The notes below the pieces were generated by a model. That model had not been told where the DNA came from. It saw nothing but the letters and a program-made list of their open reading frames with translations, and did no database searches. Source: Inia geoffrensis (lineage: Eukaryota; Chordata; Mammalia; Artiodactyla; Iniidae). Taken from it: a stretch of DNA of 64,000 nt. The stretch spans positions 26,338,055 to 26,402,054 of the forward strand of contig CM070912.1 of assembly GCA_036417435.1 (NCBI GenBank), read 5' to 3'. Positions 58,479 through 64,000 of this stretch are shown here, piece by piece (positions within the stretch are counted from its first letter, which is position 1; each line of letters opens with the position of its first letter). A program made the position numbers and the translations under genes.

Positions 58479-60784
58479 CATTGCATGTAGATGGCAAGTG
58501 TTTTGTGTTCAGAGGAAGGGAAGATAGCTTACATAGGGCTTATCATATAGTGTTCAATTGTCCCATCCAGGAGACTTGACTTCTTGAAGTGGGGATTGCC
58601 TCTTAGTCATTATTTTGCATCCTTGGTATTTGGGACAGTGCTGGGAAGAGTTGGGGAAGGCTTTGAGAAGAGGCCTTGATGGGGTCCTTGAGAGAAGGCT
58701 GATTCTGAGTTAGCGGAGAAGAAAGATGATCGTTCAGGCAGAGCCGATGTGGGCAGGAAAGTAGATGTTTATGACACAATTTGTCAGGCTGGCTCACCCT
58801 CTCAGTGGGCTGTGAAACCATTTTAGTGAGTGTGACCAGCTTTTTTATAAAAGGAGAAAGTTAGAAAATGTCAGAGTGAGTCCCATCTAATAAAGATAGG
58901 TTTGCTTTTTTTTTCCTTGTCTTTTTTTTTTTTTTTTTTTTAACAAGCCCTTGTGTTGAGAGCTTAGGTTTGCTTTTTTTAATGTTACGTTTTTTTCCAG
59001 GTATAAATCTGTACATGCAGGAATACACGTATGTGTACTGGGTTGTAATAAAAATGTAGCTCATGGTCAAAAAAGTTTGAATTCAGATGGTTTAGGAGAC
59101 AGGTAAAGTTTTTATGTAATGGAGAGTCTTCTCTTCCATTTGTGCAGAGCACTGTGGCAGGTGCTAGCAGTAGGGAGGAAGTAAAGGTGACTCTGACAAA
59201 GATCTCCATCCTCAGGGGCTTCCTGTCTCTAGACCAGTGTGGGCTGGGGATTCGTGTGGACAGCGTCTGGCAGGAGTGCTCATTCCTTCATTCTTATATC
59301 TCCGTGGACCGGGAGGAGATATCCACACTTCTCACCCAGAGAGGAACATTGTGGCTAAAGTGTCTGACCCCGCTCCATCCCCCTTGCTTGCTCTTCCTCA
59401 TGGAAGGAGGCCAGTGGTGTGTCTGATGGGTGAAATTAGGAAGAGGCTGACACCCAAGGGCCTTTTTGACCAGTGGTGGGGTCACTGCATTGAAGAAGGC
59501 AGGCCTAGAAAACCAGCGTCTGGGGTCTCTTCCTAATCTTGAGATTAGGAAATAGTTTAGATCCTAGAGGCTTCTTGCAACTATCAGATCTTTTCACTGT
59601 TGGGGGTCTCCTGGTCTGGATTTCTGTAGGGGTGGTATTGGCTATGGTAGGAAGCCCTGTTTGGACCTCAGGCCCAAATCCATCTCCAACACAATCTACT
59701 AAGGGGTCTTATGCTTTGGGGGAACATAAAGATGATGCTATGTTGTCATCAGTTCCTCCATCTTTCCAACAACTTGTTAGAACGCATAAGAGATGATGAT
59801 GCTCCCTAACTGCCAACTGGTACTAGTGGGAGATATGGTTGGAAAGGATGCGATTCTGAGGGCCTTGATCGCTGCCTCATCGAATTTCAACTTTGTGTGT
59901 GAGCTGCACAGAGCCTTTTGGTGCACCCAGAGGTGTGTGGGTGTGAGTGTGAGTGATGACATGATAAGGAATTTCTTTCATAAGGATGATGGGTTCTGCA
60001 GTGTGGGAGAGCTGAGAGGCTGGCCGTGGCTGCACTGTTTGCAGAAGTAGAATGGCAACCAGTAATGACCTAAAGTTAAAGTTTTTTCTGTTCTGTGATT
60101 GGTTCATGAGGCTGTTTGTTTACTACTGACATTATTTGGATTTTGCAGACACTAAATTTCTAGCTTGCCCCTCTTCTGTATTACTAAACTGTTGAAGTGC
60201 TTTTTTAAGTCCAGGTGTGACGTTCTCTGTCTTCATTCCATTTCACTGACCAGAAGATGGTGCTGTCGTGCTGGCAACGAATCCACCTTTCCCTCTTCTA
60301 GTAAAACTTGTCACCTAAAATGCTTATTCATGCTAAGTAACGTGGACACTTAGAGCATGCCCTTTCCACAGTGTAAACCTCATGCAGTACGGCAGCAGTT
60401 AGGCAACATTTGCGGGATCAAAAACCTTCAGAGTCTGGAACCTAGAGAAACCTACCACGAGGTCTCCGTTAGGTGCTTGCTCAGGGCCACCTTTGCACTC
60501 AGGGTAAAGTGACACTGTTGTAGGAGTCAGGATGAAGACCTCTGTTATCTGCTATTTGATCTGTGTGTAGTCTTCCATGATTTGGTTTGAAGATTTATGA
60601 ATAGAGAGAAAATATTTTTTCCTCTTTTCTTTTTGTAAAAGATTTGAGATCCTAGAGGAAAACTCATGAATTAAAGTTTACCAGAAATACTGTGCTCAAT
60701 TCAATGTTTCACTGGATACTCAATTAATTGAATTACCCAAGCAACGTCTCAACTTATTTTAGCCGTTTGAAAGAAGCCCAGATG

Positions 60785-60965
60785 GTATGATGGATTTGGA
60801 GTAAAATAGGGTGTGTGATCTTGGGTGCTTGACTTAACTTCTCTGAGCCTTCAGCTGTAAAATCAAGATGAGAAAATGCACTTTTCAGGGCTGGGAAGAA
60901 TTGATGGAGGTAATAAAGGTAATGTTCTCACACAATGCCTGGCACTAGCTGCTTATTTAACGTGC
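60785..60965 (+). repeat. MIR SINE fossil
   Basis: GTGTGTGATCTTGGGTGCTT, AACTTCTCTGAGCCTTCAGC and CACACAATGCCTGGCAC are in MIR order. Confidence 0.8.
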
Positions 60966-61455
60966 ACTTCTTGCCCTATCCCATCCCCATTCAGAAATCC
61001 AGACATTAAAATAGCATTACCGAATTGATTTTATAATAAGCGTGCATTTGCCGCATCGTGGAAACTGTGGTGTGTAAACCTCGCAGCATGATGTGTCCCT
61101 CAGATAGAAGTGCCCTCCAGTTAAAGTCTTCTCCCACCTGTACCTTTTCAACACAAGACCAAAACTGCTGCCAAAATGATTTTTAGTTGTCTGTCCTTTG
61201 CTTTCCCGTGGCTTCCTGCATTGCTGTTCTAATTCATCGTTTATCAGTTGCAGTTAGTAGTCTCCCTCGGAGTCAGGGTCCACACTTCACTAGTTCCTGG
61301 AGCCTCTTTCTGTTACAGAGGTCAGCTTTCGAGTAGGTTTGCATGTAATACCAGGACTCCACAGACACAGAAGTTTGTAAGATTTGCTGTAAGGTCGGGC
61401 TACGGATTTATTCCGAGTCAGTTTGGGAGGCTGGTTTGGACATGGTCTTAAAAGT

Positions 61456-62088
61456 ACAGTCAGTCCTCATTACGCACAGATTCTGTGTTTGTGAATTCAC
61501 CTACTTGTTAAAATTTTTTCGTAACCTCAAAATCAGCACTCACGGAGCTTTTGTGGTCGTTCCTGGACATGCGCAGAGCGGTGGAAATGTGAGTCTCCCA
61601 ACACACGCAGTCCCCAGTTGAGGTTGAACAAGGCGATGCTTCTCATTGCAGCTCGTACTGTAAACAAGGGTCCTTTTCACAGTCTATTTATTGCCACTTT
61701 TTTCACATTTTTGTGCTTTCTGTTGGTTATTTTTGCCATTTGAAATGCCCCCTCCCCCGAGTCATGGGGCCAAAGTGCTGTCTCTGTTCCCCAGCATGAG
61801 AAGACGGATGTGCCTTACGGAGAAAATGCGTTAGAGAAGCCGCATTCAGGCATGAGTTACAGTCCGTTGTTGCTGAGTTCAGTAGTAGTGAGTCAGCAAC
61901 GTATGTTAAATAATGTATCTTTAAACAGAAGTACCCGTAAAACAAGAGTGTGTGTTGATTGGTTTAAGAAAGTGCTGTGGCCGAAGGCTCTCAGGAACCT
62001 AGCTCTAGTCTCCCCTGGGGAGCAGTGGTTCAGTGTTGGAGGATACTTGATAAAGCATCGTAAGGAGTGCGAATACTGAGACTGTTCC
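61456..62088. mobile_element. Tigger-like (Tc1/mariner-pogo) DNA transposon, degraded
   Basis: It starts CAGTCAGTCCTCATTACGCA after TA and ends GTGCGAATACTGAGACTG, a worn inverted end. Internal GACATGCGCAGAGCGGTG and GGTTGAACAAGGCGATGC fit this repeat class. No transposase frame remains. Exact subfamily not assigned. Confidence 0.65.
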
Positions 62089-64000
62089 TTTCTGCCTTCG
62101 TGTCTCCTCTGCGGTGTTCCACCCAGTGCTCTTAGGCAAAAGGATTCTGGGCTGCCTACTTGTTGTTTGTTTTTCAGGGAGAGCTGCGAGAGAGTCCTGG
62201 CTCCTGCCCAATAGGACCACTGCTGCAGAAACGGGCTGCTGCAGGGTGCCCAGCCTTGCCTGGCCCAGCGGGCAGCCCGGGCAATAACTGGCACAGGGGC
62301 GGTGGGCTTCTCCAGGTGCTGGATAATTAGGTGGATGGAGACCAAGGAGCTTCATTTGGTGAGATGAGAACCAGGGGCCGTCTCCTCAGTTTATTGTGAC
62401 TTTGGGTATTTGTTCTTATTACAGTTGTATGGCCAAAGGATCGAGGGTGGTTAAATTTGGTTGTATGTTGAACATCTATGCCTATAATTCCTACAGCTGT
62501 TGAATTTGACTTTCGTTGAAGGTGATTTGTCTTTATTTCTTCTTTTTCTTGATACCATATTTCTGCAGATGAATCCTCTCGTTGTAGATTTCCATCTTGC
62601 CTTTTCTGTTGTGTGGTGAGGTTTGAGAAAACCCAGGATGTGTGGTTCACCTTGGCAGCCTCTTCATTTCAGCAGAATTTAACTTGCATATTGGTCCTTT
62701 TAGAAGAGAAGGGGCCTGGGATGGGAGAAGAGTAAAAAGCTATGGAAGATTCACTTAATGCCTTTGGCAGGCACTTGGAGAAAGCAATGTGCAGCAGATT
62801 TGGTTGAAGGGCACTTGCTGTCCCATTACGCAGTCTTTCTTTTCACCTCTGTACATGTAACACATAGTCCAGTCTTTCCCAAGTGGAGCCCACAGTTAAG
62901 GAAAGTGTCACTTTTAGATCTGTTAGGCTAATCAGATCCCTGGATTCACTGAGCAGCTCTGACCAGTCAGTTGGCATGGGGACACCTTCATGGCTGGGTG
63001 ACAGTGAAGACAGGCGGCAGTGGATGTGGTGGACAGGCTGTGCCCTAGCAGATCGCATGGCTGGCACATTGCTACCTTCACATACCTGCCTGGGAGCTTG
63101 TTGCACAGACACGGCCACTCTGACTTTCATGTGGGTGTGTGTGTGCCCTACGTCAGGCTGAGAGCGATGGATGCCCTGCTTTGCTGGCCCAGAGGGCCTA
63201 TCCCCTTCTGTGACTGCTGTGTTGACGGGACTGTATCAGTATTAAGTACGGAAACTGACAGGTCTTGGACAACTTCAGACATGGCTTCCTGCACTTTCCA
63301 GACACATCCTTATCTTTCAGATGGGCGGGAGTCATCTGTTTCATTTCTTGGCAGAGAACAGCCTTTATCCATTGGTGCCTTTACTTCCTCATCTGTAGAG
63401 GGTCATATTTAGTAAGAGTGGCAGAGGAACTTCATCTACATGTTTTTCTGAGAAATCTTTCAACTGAAATTCCGTAGTGAGATTATCCCTAAGTATTCTG
63501 GATAACTTCAGTCAAGCAGAAACAAGAAAATACTTCATTTGAGACCACCATGTGTACGCATATATATATTTTTTAAGGAGTAGTAGTAGTATTTGTTCTG
63601 GAAAATATCTATCATAGACTGTTTTTAAAAATCTGTTGTTGTTTAAATTATCCTCTTCTTTCTCATGAAATTACTGAGAATTAATGTAGGAAGGCTCTTC
63701 CTTCCTCCCCATTACCTGTACTTGTACTGTGTTGGGTTATATTTAAAGGAGAGATTCGTTTTGATGTACAAATAAGAGTTTCAGTTTTTATATATATGTA
63801 TAAAATTCTACTATGATATCTGGTGGTACAAAGATTTAATGCATCTGAATGAGGAAAGATACACATAAAAACCACGGGGCAGGATCTGAATGGCACCGAT
63901 GGCTATATTTTGTTAATGTTAACTCCTTAGAGAACTCGTATTGCTACAGAAACACTTTAATGGAATACTGTTTGGAAAATTATATTTTTAAGTGGAGATA

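Larger units (their letters stand above)
44889..64000 (+). other. PARN: PARN intron, at least 19.1 kb, open at the window end
   Basis: No further PARN exon (expected to begin with an AVNTSKYAES-like sequence) could be found, so this intron continues past the window. It contains SINEs, a 3.5-kb degraded L1, MIR and L2 fossils and a Tigger-like transposon. The intervals 44900-45720, 47990-49080, 52650-53930, 55400-57290, 57800-60780 and 62100-64000 carry no young repeat or gene that I recognise. Confidence 0.75.

Noticed and set aside
61893..62345. 150-residue open frame on the minus strand
   Set aside because: It overlaps a Tigger-like transposon and has no family resemblance or coding pattern.

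Overview
This is intronic and exonic DNA from a mammalian nuclear genome. The host is almost certainly a cetacean: the window is crowded with tRNA-derived SINEs of the CHR type (the family described from whales, hippos and ruminants). Many are near-identical short-form copies of about 210 bp, which I associate with recent amplification in whales, perhaps toothed whales. I cannot name the species.

Only one gene can be supported. It is PARN, the poly(A)-specific ribonuclease that removes mRNA poly(A) tails, on the + strand. Fourteen consecutive coding exons lie between 361 and 44888. They encode about residues 185-494 of a protein of roughly 639 residues in human: most of the R3H domain, the second half of the DEDDh nuclease domain (including the positions of D292, H377 and D382), and the first half of the cap-binding RRM. 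All exons join in frame, use GT-AG sites and contain no stop, so this is the live gene and not a retrocopy. The first and last parts of PARN lie outside the window. I found no later PARN exon between 44889 and 64000.

Layout: 1-360 is the end of an upstream intron. From 361 to 21938 eleven small exons (39-111 bp) are separated by introns of 0.3-4.6 kb. From 21939 to 39731 there is one 17.8-kb intron. From 39732 to 44888 there are three more exons. From 44889 to the end there is at least 19.1 kb of one further intron.

The introns hold 28 CHR-type SINEs (24 antisense to PARN), truncated L1 copies including a 3.5-kb degraded L1 with ORF1 and ORF2 remnants, MIR and L2 fossils, a hAT element with a perfect 8-bp target duplication, a Tigger-like DNA transposon, a MaLR-type LTR and several microsatellites. 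Many insertions have readable target-site duplications, which gives a relative insertion history (nested and serial insertions).

I see no operon, CRISPR array, tRNA gene, CpG island or second protein-coding gene, and no convincing new biological system. The best leads are a few PARN residue changes, an 18-bp-stem hairpin 100 bp before one exon, the SINE orientation bias, a possible SINE 3' transduction, and non-repetitive intronic stretches that may be conserved regulatory DNA.
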